This document shows positions 1 through 11,472 of a stretch of DNA of 64,000 nucleotides, in pieces. Numbering within the stretch: the first letter of the stretch is position 1; the number at the start of each line of letters is the position of its first letter. Both the position numbers and the translations under genes were made by a program. Under the pieces are notes generated by a model. It was given only the letters and a program-made list of their open reading frames with translations, was not told the DNA's origin and made no database searches. The stretch is from Laburnicola sp. R22_1 (lineage: Eukaryota; Ascomycota; Dothideomycetes; Pleosporales; Didymosphaeriaceae), in assembly GCA_014281115.1 (NCBI GenBank), contig JACONQ010000001.1, positions 124,001 through 188,000 on the forward strand, read 5' to 3'.

Positions 1-1594
1 CTCAACGCGTTGCGTAGTCGGAGCGCGTTTTTGTGATATGCCACTCCATATACGCGTTGATAGTAGAGTGGAGTACTATAGCCCTCTTAAAGGTGTCGCA
101 AAAGGAGTTCCACCTTGTAACAACAGGCTTAACAGGCTCTAGAAGCTTGACGGGTTTCCTGTTACCCTTTGCGCGTTCAGACTCAAAAATAGTGCGCTGA
201 AGCTGGTTGAACAAGTCGTACTGCTGGGGAGTACGTATTGAGTGGAGGACGTCGACGAGCACCCCCAATGGGCCCTTCTAACGCCACTCACGCATGAGCT
301 TCTCCTCCTCCGCCGTCTGATTGTCGTCGTTATCAAAAACGTCCTTGTCAACCCCAAATATCACCGTCTGACCCGTCAAGTTGAGCGAGTGGGGTAAGCA
401 GCGCAGACAGCGTTCGACCGCGTTAAAATTAAACTCTTGGGCTAGGCAGTTAACAGTAGTATCGTTATTAGCAGCATTATTAAGAACAAAGTAGCCCACT
501 AAGGACGCGTCAATGCCGAACTTTGTCAGCGTCTGTTTAACAACCTCCGCCATCCTTTTTCCTATATAGGCGCCAGCCAGCTAGGGCAGGGCGAGAGGCA
601 GGTCGCAGATCCGTCCTTGGGCGTTAACGTAATGGCAGACAATCCCCATAAAGGCCTTCTTGCCACCTTTAACAGACCAGCCGTTAAAACTGAAGTAGAC
701 CTTGCCCAGCGCGTGAGACAGCTCGCGTTGAACTAACGGCGCCAGGTAATCGTAGAGGCGCAGTATATACGCCGAGACGCTCTGGTGGTTCTTCCATATC
801 GCCATTTCTGCCTCAGGGTTGGCAACCCGGAGGAGGGCTCGAAAGGTTGGCGATTCAAACTCGCTGAGAGGATGGTTGTTCTCGACAAGCCAGCTAACTG
901 CCGCCAGTCGAAAACGCTGTATATTGAAGTTACCCAGCGCGTTCGCAACGTCCTGCGACACCTCCATCCCAGCGCCTGTCAACCCACGGAGAGTACGCTG
1001 GCCAGCCTCCAGCCCGACAGACTCGCGCCCAGGGCGAGTTATCGCGTGTCCTGTACGGAGCGTCTTAAGGTGAGACCAAGCTGACGGCGTTAAGCTTGTT
1101 ACGTCATATATACCCCTACTTGCAAACCTAATACTCCTGTGAACGTGGCAGTACTAACAGACAAAGAAAATACGCGTTGGACACTTGCGCAAAGCTACTC
1201 AATAGCCGTAGTTGTATATCAGCAACTTCTTACTCCTCTGCGTCCGCAAAGGCTTTATATACGGCCCCAGACGCGTCCAGTCGATCCCATCAAAGTTATC
1301 CTCGTACCCAGCATCGTACTCAGTATCGACAGCCTCGGGGGCTTGGGCGGAGGGCGCAGTGGGTGCAGTGGGCGCAGTAGGTGCGACAGCAATGGAAATA
1401 TCTGTATAGGCGTTATGTGACTCCGCCGCCCGATCTCTAAGCTCTACCTCGAAGGACTGGTTGTCCTGGGTCGACTGGGAATCTTTGGCGACGTTAGACA
1501 GAGATTCAGCAGTGAGCGAGGTAGCTGGTGTACTAGGCGCCTCCTATTGCCCCTGCCGTCTTTTTAAGCCCCGGCCGCGTCGATTTGAGCTCAT
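1..1594 (-). pseudogene. hAT-family transposase, decayed, cut by window edge
   Basis: One continuous minus-strand frame runs from an ATG at 1594 to the left edge. It is interrupted by in-frame stops at 1544-1546, 1199-1201, 1154-1156, 581-583 and 278-280. Translation gives a fungal hAT N-terminus (GIDWTRLGPYIKPLRT near 1260-1300), then a BED-like zinc finger region (..C-x-YCH..H), a core with the segment FNGWSVKGGKKAFMGI, and the VTRWNS motif typical of hAT transposases. Four of the five stops are TAG, mostly where the family has Gln, and one is TGA where Arg is expected, so C-to-T transitions explain most of them. The C-terminal dimerisation domain lies outside the window. Terminal repeats and target duplication were not found. 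The family call is firm; the copy is dead. Confidence 0.88.
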
Positions 1595-1843
1595 CTAACG
1601 GGTATACTAATGGATATTAACGAGTATGTGGGTAGGTGCAAGGTCTGGGAGCACCGACGGAGATTTCAGGTGTACGGCTGATTACCCGATTAGGAAATAA
1701 TCGGCAAGCTAAAACACCAAATATTCGCCAAAATATCGATATTTGATGATATTTCCAGCTTCAAAAACTACTCCAGGAACCCTCTGCGGGGGCCCAAATC
1801 ACCAGGTTGGTCAGTTTGATCAATCAGGCTCAAGGCCGGCACC

Positions 1844-3079
1844 TTATTTGCCTACTAATTTGTATGAGCCAATGGTTGACTGATTGAATTGACGCTTGGC
1901 AGTAAACCGAGCGGACTAACTGCTACCTGATTGATTGTTAGCAACTCTGGCCTCTGAGTCTAACGGCGAAAGCCCTGTGACTTAAAAAGCCGTTAAGATC
2001 GTCTTTTCCTTAAACGTTGTATGCCAGGCCTTATAGAACAAGCGGAAGAAGTCTCTTTTTGTAATCGCGGAGATGCCCTGACAGCTATACATGAACTCGG
2101 AGAGCTCGTTTGAGTAGGCAGTTAATAGAGGCTTGAAAAGGCAGACGTCAAGCGGCTGCAAGGTGTGGGTAGCGTGGGGAGGATAGATGGCCAGAAGAAT
2201 CCGATTGTCGTCGCAAAACTTAATAAACTCCATCGATATATGTGAGCCATAGCTGTTAAGGATGAGTAAATAATATGATCGTCTTGCCTTTGCTTTTGTT
2301 TCGCGATTAAACACCTGTTCAAGCCATGAGAGCCCTAGCTTGTTGTTGGTCCATCCACTAGGCGATAAGGCGAAGAAGGTTTTGTGCTCTGTAGGGTCGA
2401 AATCCTGAAGCCATAAGTCTTGTATCTTGCCAGAAACAGCCTAATAAATCAGCGCAGGCGTGAGATAGCTGCTGTCGGCGCAAATACAGGCTATCGTAGT
2501 TATCCACTCCCTATTGCCGTCCTAGAGTGCTTATTTCACGCCTCCGTGATCATATCGATGGCGGGAGAACACGCGCTTCATTTTTGACAGCACCCCAATT
2601 AAGAAGCCCTTCTTATCCATATTGTAGATATTGCGAGCCTCGATATCATACTGAGTTATCTTCTAGTCTAGGAGCTTAAAATATAGGGCGTATTTAAAGG
2701 CAGAGTCAGCTCTGTGGCGTGTGGAATCGATGCTGGATACCCATTAAGATACAAGCTCAATGTGATGCCGCGCAGTAAAGCGATCAACCCAGTTTTTTCC
2801 TGGCTCTTTTCCTGCTATTTCTGCTGCGGAATTCCGTATCATCTCCCTTGTAGGTGGTAGCCCTCGTACACAGAGCTTATCAATATATTGTACGAGCTCA
2901 GTTTCCTGTGTAGAGTTGAGAAGGCGCATATTATCGACTTTCTCCGCATAGCTGCCGATAACCCCGCGGTGACGCTTCGACAGCAACGTTCGATCAACAC
3001 CGTACTTTTTCGCAGTCTGAGTATAATTAGGCTTCTCTCCAAGCTTCAGCGATTTTAACGACTCTAGGGCAGCCTCCAT
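1844..3079 (-). pseudogene. pogo/Fot1-like (DDE_1) transposase, decayed
   Basis: A single minus-strand frame from ATG 3079 to a stop at 1844 contains several internal stops (for example at 2744-2746 and 1982-1984). It starts with a psq/CENP-B type helix-turn-helix (YTQTAKKYGVDRTLLSKRH), then a second DNA-binding part (LPPTREMIRNSAAEIAGKEP, NWVDRF) and a DDE_1 core with YNMDKKGF and THTLQPLDV. The second catalytic Asp, normally in LIxDGHGSH, reads Asn (ILNSYGSH). The element lies just upstream of the hAT remnant in the same orientation. No matching terminal inverted repeat was found on the left, so the ends are uncertain. Confidence 0.82.
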
Positions 3080-3133
3080 TGGGTGTATATTGGTGGTGTA
3101 AAGCGATTCTGAAAGTGCGGGAGATTTGGTGTT

Positions 3134-3167
3134 GGCCGTGCACGAGGTGGGGCCGTGCACGAGGTGG
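3134..3167. repeat. 17-bp perfect tandem duplication
   Basis: The unit GGCCGTGCACGAGGTGG occurs twice back to back at 3134-3150 and 3151-3167, about 55 bp upstream of the pogo-like transposase start. It may be subterminal repeat sequence of that element (inference). Confidence 0.7.
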
Positions 3168-3852
3168 TGACCCACGGTAATTAACACCGACACTTTAGGT
3201 ATAGCGCCTAAGTTACCATCGGTTACACATTTGGAGTTGGAGACACTTACCCCAAATCCTTGTAGAAACCGTGAAAGGTTAAGTTTGACGATAAACGGAT
3301 ATGAATGGAAAATAGGCTCGACGTCAGTAATTATACCTACGTATTTTCTCCTCAAACTTATTCCACGGTAGAAAAACTACTAGCCAAAACCCTGTATTAA
3401 TCACCATCATTTTAAAAGGATCCAGAGCTCCCAGGAAGACCCAACGCCGGAATAGATTGCAAATGTGAGCTTTGGCAACCAGAGGCACTCGAATGGACAA
3501 TACGAGCTCTCCGCCCCAGCCGTTCCAAGTGCAGCTATAGTCTGCTAGCGATGTCACCACACCAGATGTCCCCCCAAGGAGAAGGAACAGCAACAGCACA
3601 GTCAGAATGTAGAGGAGGAAGTCATATCTTCCCAGGACGACAAGCTAGACGAGACTACGTAACAAGTCTTTGTAACTACTTATACTATTTTACCGCCTCC
3701 ACCTTAGGCACCCTGCACTTGAAACCCTGTTCCGACCTCAGTATGTTGTGAAACCCTAAAAGCACGATCGCCAAACAAATTTCCCCATGGGTGCCGACTG
3801 CTTCAATCAATATCCTCTGAATCTCTTCACCTTGATTCAGCTGAAAATCCTC
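3168..3852. other. intergenic spacer, no gene seen
   Basis: This stretch lies between the transposon remnants and the first cluster gene. Short open frames occur on both strands but show no recognisable domain and no exon-intron pattern I can support. Confidence 0.5.
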
Positions 3853-5178
3853 TCAGTGCCCGTTCCCAGGCCTGCCCAGTGTCTTGTTCAGCCACGCAAA
3901 TATGACCCTCGCCAACTCCTGCCCAGCACCTACCTGACAGTGATAGCCAGCTACCCCAGTAAACTTATGCAAGGTAGCCTTGTCCCCCAATGCTTCACTA
4001 ACCAGCTGTGGCTGCCCTTCGAAAAAGCCCTCGAACTCGGAGTCCCCAACAAACACAGGTATGGTGATTTTGTCGATGAAATCCTCGACTCGATACTGCT
4101 TACTCTGCGTGAGCATGTCAGACGGAGAATGCGTGTTGAACGCCCATAGTCCTTGGTCTATGCCCCAGGCAACTTCAGTTGAAGCAGTTCCTGATTTTCG
4201 GAGCGAGAGAACCTCGAGGTCAAATTCCGTGTAATTACCAGCATCGAACAAGGCGATAAGCGGTGCTGGTAACCCGTTGAAAAACACAGAAGAGAAGTCC
4301 CACATGCCATCGACGAGAAGCACGGCGGACAGTCTGGATTCGAAGGCTGCGGCTCGTGCAGCAAGGTAGCCGCCGAAGGAGTTGCCGAGAAGTGCAAGCC
4401 TGTCCGGGTCGACAACATGCGATTTCTCTTGGAAGAGGTAGTCAACAACGGGGGTAACTGCGAGCTCCCATTCTGGGATGAAGCCGATGTTCTGGTTTCG
4501 GCGCACAGTTGGTTGTCCTGGGCCCTCATATGTGATGCAATTCCACCCCCGAGCCAGGGCGGGCGCGCAATACACGTGGAAGGAATCCTCTTGTGCAGCA
4601 TCGAAGCCATTACCGACGATCAAAGTTGGGGCCTTGACCCGCTTGTTCTCGGATGCGGCGTACCAAACAGCCTCGACGGTGAAGTTTCCCTTAACAGCTG
4701 GAATGTGGACGCGCTCGCCCGGGATGGACAAACCAGCCAGGCCCTTGTCAAATGCTTCCGTCTGCTCCGCCCAGAAGTTGTTGATGCGTGGATCGCTCCA
4801 GTTTCCAAGAATGTAATTGGCGGCTTTGCGGAAGTAGGTCGAAGCAGAGAACCACGTGTCTCGAACATTGACTGGATCATATGAGTTGTCCGGGTCTTGA
4901 GCTTGTTCTTTGGTCTGGTTGGCAAGGTTATAGAATTGCTGGGTAAAAGATTCCATATCTCCGGCTTTGATGTCTTTAGCAACGCCCAGCATAGGTCCGA
5001 TGTCTGATCCTCCAGAAATAGCGAGACCGAAAGGAGCCATCATGTCGAAGTGGAATGTCGGATCCGAGCTCAGCTGTAGCATAGGTTCCTCTTGAGTGGC
5101 GTTGTCCCCAGCTGCGAGACAGCTATGCGTCATGGTAGCCACGAGAGGCCCCGCAAACATGAAAGGAGAAAATCTCAT
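3853..5178 (-). CDS. secreted alpha/beta hydrolase of the polyketide cluster
   Basis: Intact single-exon gene of 441 residues starting at ATG 5178. The N-terminus (about residues 1-22) looks like a signal peptide, so the protein is probably secreted or enters the secretory pathway. The alpha/beta hydrolase fold is shown by the nucleophile elbow GNSFGG (Ser near residue 267), an acid candidate in VFVGDSEFEGFF and a catalytic His in GYHCQVGAG. The N-terminal helical extension and the G-x-H-C-x-x-GA end resemble the DUF1100/FrsA-like and Ayg1-like hydrolases that shorten or release fungal polyketides, and also dihydropseudooxynicotine hydrolase. It points away from the Zn2Cys6 gene, so the two share one intergenic region. 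Substrate unknown; a role in product processing is inferred from context. Confidence 0.82.
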   Translation of the reverse strand: MRFSPFMFAGPLVATMTHSCLAAGDNATQEEPMLQLSSDPTFHFDMMAPFGLAISGGSDIGPMLGVAKDIKAGDMESFTQQFYNLANQTKEQAQDPDNSYDPVNVRDTWFSASTYFRKAANYILGNWSDPRINNFWAEQTEAFDKGLAGLSIPGERVHIPAVKGNFTVEAVWYAASENKRVKAPTLIVGNGFDAAQEDSFHVYCAPALARGWNCITYEGPGQPTVRRNQNIGFIPEWELAVTPVVDYLFQEKSHVVDPDRLALLGNSFGGYLAARAAAFESRLSAVLLVDGMWDFSSVFFNGLPAPLIALFDAGNYTEFDLEVLSLRKSGTASTEVAWGIDQGLWAFNTHSPSDMLTQSKQYRVEDFIDKITIPVFVGDSEFEGFFEGQPQLVSEALGDKATLHKFTGVAGYHCQVGAGQELARVIFAWLNKTLGRPGNGH

Positions 5179-5263
5179 GGTGGAAAGAATAAGAGAATGA
5201 ATATTTCTTTGGCAGGTGAACGGCTTCCGATTGGAATAGTAAAGTGCGTAATCTGCTCTTCTT

Positions 5264-5271
5264 TATTTATA
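5264..5271 (-). promoter_or_regulatory. TATA-box candidate of the secreted hydrolase
   Basis: On the minus strand this reads TATAAATA, about 90 bp upstream of the hydrolase ATG at 5178, a usual distance for a fungal TATA box with a short leader. Confidence 0.45.
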
Positions 5272-5341
5272 ACTGAAGCCTTTGAACGTCCCTATGCGCA
5301 ATGGCCGAACGCGCACGTAGAGGAAACTAGAGCTAGGCCGG

Positions 5342-5536
5342 ATCAGGGCCATGTTTTGCGACGGAGCCGGTCATGGGCGACGAGCATTAAACATTAGGAT
5401 GCCTAACTCTTAGGAGGAACGGCGTTATATACGTTCCCAATCAGGGCCATGTTTTGCGACGAAGCCGGGTCATAGGCGACAAGCATTGAACACTGGGATG
5501 CCTAACTCTTAGGAGGAACGGCCTTAAATACGTTTG
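5342..5536. repeat. 98-bp tandem duplication in a divergent promoter region
   Basis: Two copies, 5342-5439 and 5440-5536, both begin ATCAGGGCCATGTTTTGCGA and both contain GCCTAACTCTTAGGAGGAAC. They differ mainly by G/A and C/T transitions plus a 1-bp indel. They lie between the divergently transcribed hydrolase and Zn2Cys6 genes, so they could duplicate regulatory sites, or could be remnant repeat sequence. Confidence 0.85.
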
Positions 5537-5924
5537 CGAATATTCTGCGATCTAGCAGCTAGCGCTCTAAATATATATTAGCGAAAACCAAATGCCTTAG
5601 GGCAATACTGAAGGTTAATAAGCCCTTCACAATTATCAAGTTGCTGTTACTAAAATTTCGTACAAAAGCAAGGGATGCTCATTCGGTAAAATGCCTTGAC
5701 AGCGGGTGCCAATATCTCAATCAATTTTAGCATCTTGGCAGATAAGCTGATGCGCAATCCGTGACGACGCCCTGACAATGCCCATCTCCATTTGGCCGCA
5801 AAAGGGTCAGCACTACCTTCATTATTGTATGGTAGAAATTTGAAAAACAGCTCGTTTTCTTGGCACCGCTTTTATACTTGATGGTCGCAAAAACCTCCTC
5901 TTCTCGGCACTGTTTTCATTCCTC

Positions 5925-7568
5925 ATGGTCAATCACGGGCGTTCCGGAGGCTGCGTTACGTGTAAAGGGCGACGCGTCAAATGCGACGAAGAGAAACCCA
6001 CTTGCCGGCAGTGTCAACGCCAGGGGCTTGGCTGCGGAGGCTACAAGACGAAGTTGAAGTTCAGAGAGCAGAACCACAAGTTCGGCCCGGTTGAGCGACA
6101 CACCAATGCCGATGCCAGAGGCCGGATGGTTGATGTTCCACGTTCACCGTCCGCACCCGAGACAGCCACGGCAGTTGCGTTCTTTTTCCGGCACTATGCC
6201 GGTTACGGTCGCAACATCGAAACAGCGAGAGGCTTCTTCGAGGTCCTGGTCCCAGTCTACCGCTCACAGGAGCACGACTCTGCCCTCTCGCACGCTGTTT
6301 CTGCCCTAGCTTTATTAGTATCGTCGATCTGGCGGTACGGCAGCCATGGTGCTAATGATTACCAACCGCCACGAGATATCTACGCACACGCCGTCGCCAG
6401 CGTTCGAAGAGCAATCGCGGATCGCAAGCAAGTCAACAAGCCGGCAACTTTGTTAGCTGTGCTGGCTCTGCATATGTACGAAAGTGTTGTCGCAATATAC
6501 GGCCTTCGTCTTGCTGCGCGCACCCATCATGATGGCGCGGTTTCACTACTCTCTTTGGTAGAGTCAGGTCGGACGAGCGCTATGCTTAGCGCATATGTTC
6601 GAGCGTTCGTCCTCCATATAGAGGTTTCTTCGGCACTTCGCCGGAAAAGACCCATACAAAGCATTGTAAACTTGTGCCTGAGGAGCAGGGCCCCAATGGC
6701 CGCGCCATATAACCTAAGCGTGGCACTGGACAACATTGGGGCCTCCATTACCGAATTGCAGGCTGCCCATTTGCATTATTCGAGGGGGAACTCGTCACTT
6801 CAAGCTGGGGACGACGTGAAGGCCGAAGCCAAGAGAATCGATGACCGGCTTTTGGCATGGGCACAAAGCGTGCCCCTCCATTGGAAGCCAACCAGGCTCA
6901 CAAGCGGACATGGCTTCGATCCATCAATCCCGAACTACATGGGTCTGTGCGACAACTACCCTTCGTGCCAAATTGCGAACCTTTGGAACCTGTGGCGACT
7001 CCAACGCCTTGTACTTGTCAAGCTCAGATTAGGTTCTTTTGATCCAGCCTTACACGACGATCTATCACGACCGGCGGAAGAACGTATACTGGGCGGAATC
7101 GAAGATGTAGCCCTTTATCAAGAAGTTGCCCAAGAGCTGGTAGACTCGGTGTGCCGAAGCGTACCCTTTTACCTGGGCAACCGAACCATACCTTCGAGCA
7201 TGGCCGATTTCACCAATCCAGACATCTTGCTTCTCAGTTTTCCATCAACTGCCCTACAAAACGATAACCACTATGAACAGCATGAGGATCTCGGCATGCC
7301 ATCAGACGAGCACAGGCGCCATATCATCGCACAAGGGCCATGGCATCTCATGAGCCCGCTCAGTCGCCTCTTGACCCTATTTTCGGAAGACGGGATGACC
7401 GCGAGCCTGCTCCGACCAGGACAATGTCAATGGATCCAAACGCAGTTTCTCCGTGTCTTGACTCTACTGCATATTTCTCCGACAGGATATAGTCATGGCA
7501 GTGACGTTACAGCTGATTTTCTTGCAAGGCAAGTCCGAAAAGGCGCAATGTTCATGAGTGGACCATAA
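5925..7568 (+). CDS. Zn2Cys6 fungal transcription factor
   Basis: Intact uninterrupted gene of 547 residues. The Zn(II)2Cys6 binuclear cluster is at the extreme N-terminus, with cysteines at residues 10, 13, 20, 27, 30 and 37 (spacing C-2-C-6-C-6-C-2-C-6-C), followed by a basic linker (KTKLKFREQ). The rest is the helical middle-homology type region common in pathway-specific regulators, with stretches such as LLAVLALHMYES and HHDGAVSLL. The start at 5925 is chosen because it places the cluster at the usual distance from the N-terminus. It sits between the secreted hydrolase (divergent) and the P450 (convergent) and is a candidate activator of the cluster. Target sites are not known. Confidence 0.9.
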   Translation: MVNHGRSGGCVTCKGRRVKCDEEKPTCRQCQRQGLGCGGYKTKLKFREQNHKFGPVERHTNADARGRMVDVPRSPSAPETATAVAFFFRHYAGYGRNIETARGFFEVLVPVYRSQEHDSALSHAVSALALLVSSIWRYGSHGANDYQPPRDIYAHAVASVRRAIADRKQVNKPATLLAVLALHMYESVVAIYGLRLAARTHHDGAVSLLSLVESGRTSAMLSAYVRAFVLHIEVSSALRRKRPIQSIVNLCLRSRAPMAAPYNLSVALDNIGASITELQAAHLHYSRGNSSLQAGDDVKAEAKRIDDRLLAWAQSVPLHWKPTRLTSGHGFDPSIPNYMGLCDNYPSCQIANLWNLWRLQRLVLVKLRLGSFDPALHDDLSRPAEERILGGIEDVALYQEVAQELVDSVCRSVPFYLGNRTIPSSMADFTNPDILLLSFPSTALQNDNHYEQHEDLGMPSDEHRRHIIAQGPWHLMSPLSRLLTLFSEDGMTASLLRPGQCQWIQTQFLRVLTLLHISPTGYSHGSDVTADFLARQVRKGAMFMSGP

Positions 7569-7742
7569 GCGGCGGCAGGAGTCGGAGTAGGTTAGATGGC
7601 CTCAACGCACGAGTTGGTGCTAGTGGCGACGCTGTAAAGGGAATTGTAGCCACAAATTACTGACATCAACCCCAAACTTTTCACCCGGTATATTATCGAT
7701 ATATTTTACGTTCAAATCAACCCTATCAAAAAATGAAATAAT

Positions 7743-9496
7743 TTACTCTACCTGTACCCAGACCACTCCCAGTCTTTCTGGCTGATACATCTCGTTAAGA
7801 AGCGTCATTTGTATATCCAGAGAGATGCGCTGGGCCCTTTGCCTCGCATCCGCAGCGGACTCTACTCCCTGTGGCACAGGGTCAACCCGATGATTCCGAA
7901 ACAATACCGCCAGGACAGCAGCAAGTTCGACTTGCGAGAAGCGCTTTCCAGGACATACTCTCTCTCCATGAGACCAGGGTATATATTCTCCATCTGCAAA
8001 GACGTGAAATTGCTCCGAGTCGACTCCTCGATTGCCTTTCTCTTCAACCACATCGACGAAACGCATTGGATCCCAGGCCATGGCAGTGTCGCCCCAGACA
8101 GTAGTGTTGGTATGCAGTGCGCAGAAGTTGACTTGCACGTTGGACCGCGGTGGGATTGTGTATGTGTTGTTTCCTACCGTCAAATTGCATGCGTCCTTGG
8201 TCAGCTTTGACGACGATCCAAGTGGGTGGCAAAGTCGAAGAGTTTCCATCTGGGAACAGCGTAAGTAAGCGAATGTATGGTTCGAAAGGCTAGAAAGCTT
8301 ACCACAACAGCTTGGCATCGTTTGAGTTTCGTCCAACTAGCGTATGGCCACTTGCTGAAGTCATCATCCTTGCAGTAGTATCGAATTTCCTCTCGGATCC
8401 AGTCTTGCGTCGCAGGATTCGCCGCTAGGTTGATCATGGTATGAGCCAGCGTGATGGCAGTCGTATCATTGCCCGCGAATCCATATACAAACGTGTTGCT
8501 GATGATGTCTTGCTCGGTAATGGTCATGTCGCGGCCATCCTTTTGCTGCGCGAGCGACGCGCGCACTAGGGCGGATACGAGATCATTGCGGGCTTCCACG
8601 TTCTGCTGGACGTTACTTCGCTCTTCTTCGATCATGCTCAGAACATAGGAGCGGAAGTTTTCCACTGCTTCGCCCACTTGTTTCATTGAGGTGGGCATCC
8701 AGGATGAGTTTTTGAGGGCGTCTCCGCCGAAGATGGCAATGGGTATAATGCCTCGAAGAATCTTTGAAAATGAATCGCGGTATTTGTGAGCGTCGTCGGA
8801 GGGATCTACCGAACCAGCAATGCGCTTCTTCATCTCCGCTTGCCCTTCGAAGGGGTACGGTTTCGTGAAAAGCGCAGCAGCCAATACGTTGAGGGTGAAC
8901 GTCTTGCAATCATCTGCGACGCTGCGGATTGGCTGTGGAGCGCGATGAAGCCAGTACTCAAGCATACCATGTCCTTGCCTAAGTGAGGATTGCCACACAA
9001 GCTCATTGTTCCTTTCCGTGAATGTGGCTGCTGTGACTTTACGATGCTTCTGCCACTCATGCCCTTCCGTGGTCGACAAGTTCTTTCCATAAACATTCAG
9101 GACAGCAAGCTGTTCTACATTTCGGCCGAAGTCGCGAGGTCGCCTAAGTACATCCCAAGCAGCCTTAGGATCTGAAATGTAAATCCAATTACCGCCCGGC
9201 GATACCAAAGTGAAGGCGTCGCCAAACTCGGCGTGCACACGATACCTCTCATTCGCATCCCAGCCAAAGAGGTAGAAACGATCGAAATTTTCTGTAGCGA
9301 TGCCCAAGCGTCGAGCTAGGCGGACGAGGTTGCTCCCAAAGGCCATCCATAGCGGATTCGTTGGCGTGATGTAGCGTACGAGGATCGGCAGGCCTATCGC
9401 GCGTGCTTTGTTCAAGTTCGAATTAAGAGTGATTAGAGACCAGAGGATCAGTGTCACGGGCAATGCCGCAAGGGATATGATAATCGCTGCAAACAT
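7743..9496 (-). CDS. cytochrome P450 monooxygenase (two exons)
   Basis: Exon 1 is 9496-8303 and exon 2 is 8249-7743, joined across a 53-bp intron (8250-8302, GTAAGC..CAG); the frame is kept and the protein is about 566 residues. It begins with a hydrophobic anchor (about residues 1-25), so it should sit in the ER membrane. P450 signatures are present: I-helix AGNDTT, the ExxR motif in ETLR at the start of exon 2, and the haem-binding loop WSHGERVCPGKRF with the ligand Cys. An upstream TTG would add six residues but ATG 9496 is preferred. Convergent with the Zn2Cys6 gene and 52 bp past its 3' side neighbour in the cluster order; likely oxidises the polyketide (inference). Confidence 0.92.
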
Positions 9497-9825
9497 GACT
9501 GGGTGCTGCTTCAAGGACGAGGAACCGTGGGCAGGTGACGGAAGCGCAACTGAGGAAGGGGATGTACGAAAGCCTCAGATTGGGCGCGCTGGCAAACGGT
9601 TACAGCGGAGGGTTGGTGAGGCACAGCTAGAGCGAAAGGCTGCAGTAGTCAGAGCGGTAACCCAGATCTACGGGAGGTGGGGTGGCGTGTGCATAATTAG
9701 CTTCGTGGCACAGCAAGCCACAGCGCCTGCCTACCTGGGCATTCACCGAACAAATGACAGGGCCAAGTCACTTGCCCCTAGATCACATAAGATTTAGATC
9801 ATACATACCAAGCCCAACCCATTTT

Positions 9826-10773
9826 TTAGACTGCACCAGCAAACACGTCCTCGATAAACTGGATTTGTGCGTGAACAACTGGATCCAGATGCTCCCCTGC
9901 CATGATGTCTTCGTGCCCGGCAGTCTCTCTCACAAATATACGCTTCGTGCAACACAATTCCTCAAACCGTGATTTCTGAGCTTCTGGATATGACATCTGA
10001 TCAAGACCCCCTGTCACAAACATAAGCTGTGTAGGAGGCAGGAGACACCATAGAGAAAATGGCTGCCACATCACCATCTTATAGTACGTTTGCAACGTTA
10101 CTTGGTTGACATGGTTCGGTAGGGGTTGACCACCTTGGATGAGCTTGGCGTAACGCTCTTTGTCGATTTCGTGACCAAAACCAACCGGGTTTTCACCCTT
10201 GTCGTTTAGCACTGGGACCGAGAACGGTGGGTTCCCCAATAGCTGTGACTCTCGGTCCTTCATCGCTCGCGCTAAAACCTTTGGCTGTTTTCCGGGCTCA
10301 AAGTCGAGATCTGTTAGCGGAGAGACCGCAATGACGAATTTAGCCCTCTTATCAAGTGCTGAAGCGCACAAAGAGATGGTTCCACCCATAGAGAACCCCC
10401 AGAAGCCCAGCTTTGACGCGTCAACCTCGGGCTGAGCACTCAAATATGTCAAGGCGTCTGACATATCTTCCACTTGCTTCATGGGATCGATTTCATTTCT
10501 CGGAGCGCCGTCACTTGTGCCAGTATTCCGCGGATCGAATTGAAGGACAGAAATGCCCGCCTTTTGGAAGAGCTCTGCCATATCAGGCATACCAACCATG
10601 TCCATCACACAGTTAAACTTACGAGGAGTCAGCATTTGTTCGTGCAGCTAATGAGCGGACGCACCTACGCCTGGACACATCACGATCGCAGCACCCTGCT
10701 TATGCGAAGCATATAATCGACCTCTCAAAACAGTACCGTCCATTGTGCGGAATTCTTTTGCGTTGTATGGCAT
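9826..10773 (-). CDS. alpha/beta hydrolase, polyketide transferase/thioesterase-like (two exons)
   Basis: Exon 1 (10773-10669, 35 codons) and exon 2 (10617-9826) are joined across a 51-bp intron (10618-10668) beginning GTAGGT, with a CTGAC branch site and a final AAG. The product is about 298 residues. The nucleophile elbow is GFSMGG, an oxyanion-side motif is FDPRNTGTSDG, and the C-terminal catalytic His lies in AGHEDIM. The short-chain fold and the CPG start of the hydrolase core resemble the hydrolases found beside fungal highly reducing synthases (for example the fumagillin-type polyketide transferase and AKT2-like proteins of Alternaria). Divergent from the synthase, it shares the 700-bp promoter region 10774-11472. 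Proposed role: release or transfer of the polyketide chain (inference). Confidence 0.85.
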
Positions 10774-11472
10774 ATTGTTCAAGGTGTTTGGTATACGTGC
10801 GATCGAATAGGTCTCCGAGCTTGCCAAGTGCCGTGGTGCAGGGGTAGGTATTGAATCTCGCTCAGAGAATGCTACCTCCTGTGGTGGCTATGTCTGTATC
10901 TAAAAGTGGGAGGATTGACGGGTTGTCATCAAACATGAACTGACCTCGATATAGCATAAACGATTGCCACATGAAAAAGACCGTCAATTCTGTCTCTGTT
11001 ACCTTTTGCAAGGTTTGCGCGACAACTGCAAGGTTCCATAAGCTGCCGCGACAATATGACGTGGTGCGACTTTCTCACGTAATACGTCCATGCATTCTGA
11101 TGATAGCCTGAATGCGTCTTGTCTTACGCGAGTAATACTGATTGCAAGAGCGTGGAACTCAGACCGGAAAGATCGCCCGCATCGAGTAGCACGACCGAGG
11201 GATCGCCAGCATGGTCAGTTGTCTAGGTGTACAGCTAATGGTACCCTGCGAGCTAAGTAGATGCGACGTGACTAGGCAGCTTCCTCACTGGTAGGGGCAG
11301 TCAGCATACTAGTCTGCAGATTGGAAGAGCCACCCGCCTTTTGAGTTGGTATCATCAGAGCGAAGACTCATCTTACACCTTTCGGTACATGGTGTATTGG
11401 TATCATTCACAAGAAATATCGCTTTTGTAGCTCTTGCATCATTCTGTTCAGGTTGTTTACGAGGTCATCATC
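10774..11472. promoter_or_regulatory. divergent promoter region, hydrolase / polyketide synthase
   Basis: About 700 bp without a supportable gene separates the minus-strand hydrolase from the plus-strand synthase. It should hold both promoters. No clear TATA box or palindromic Zn2Cys6 site stood out. Confidence 0.4.

Noticed and set aside
3551..3751. Small plus-strand gene upstream of the secreted hydrolase 3' end
   Set aside because: Short, no start context, no domain.
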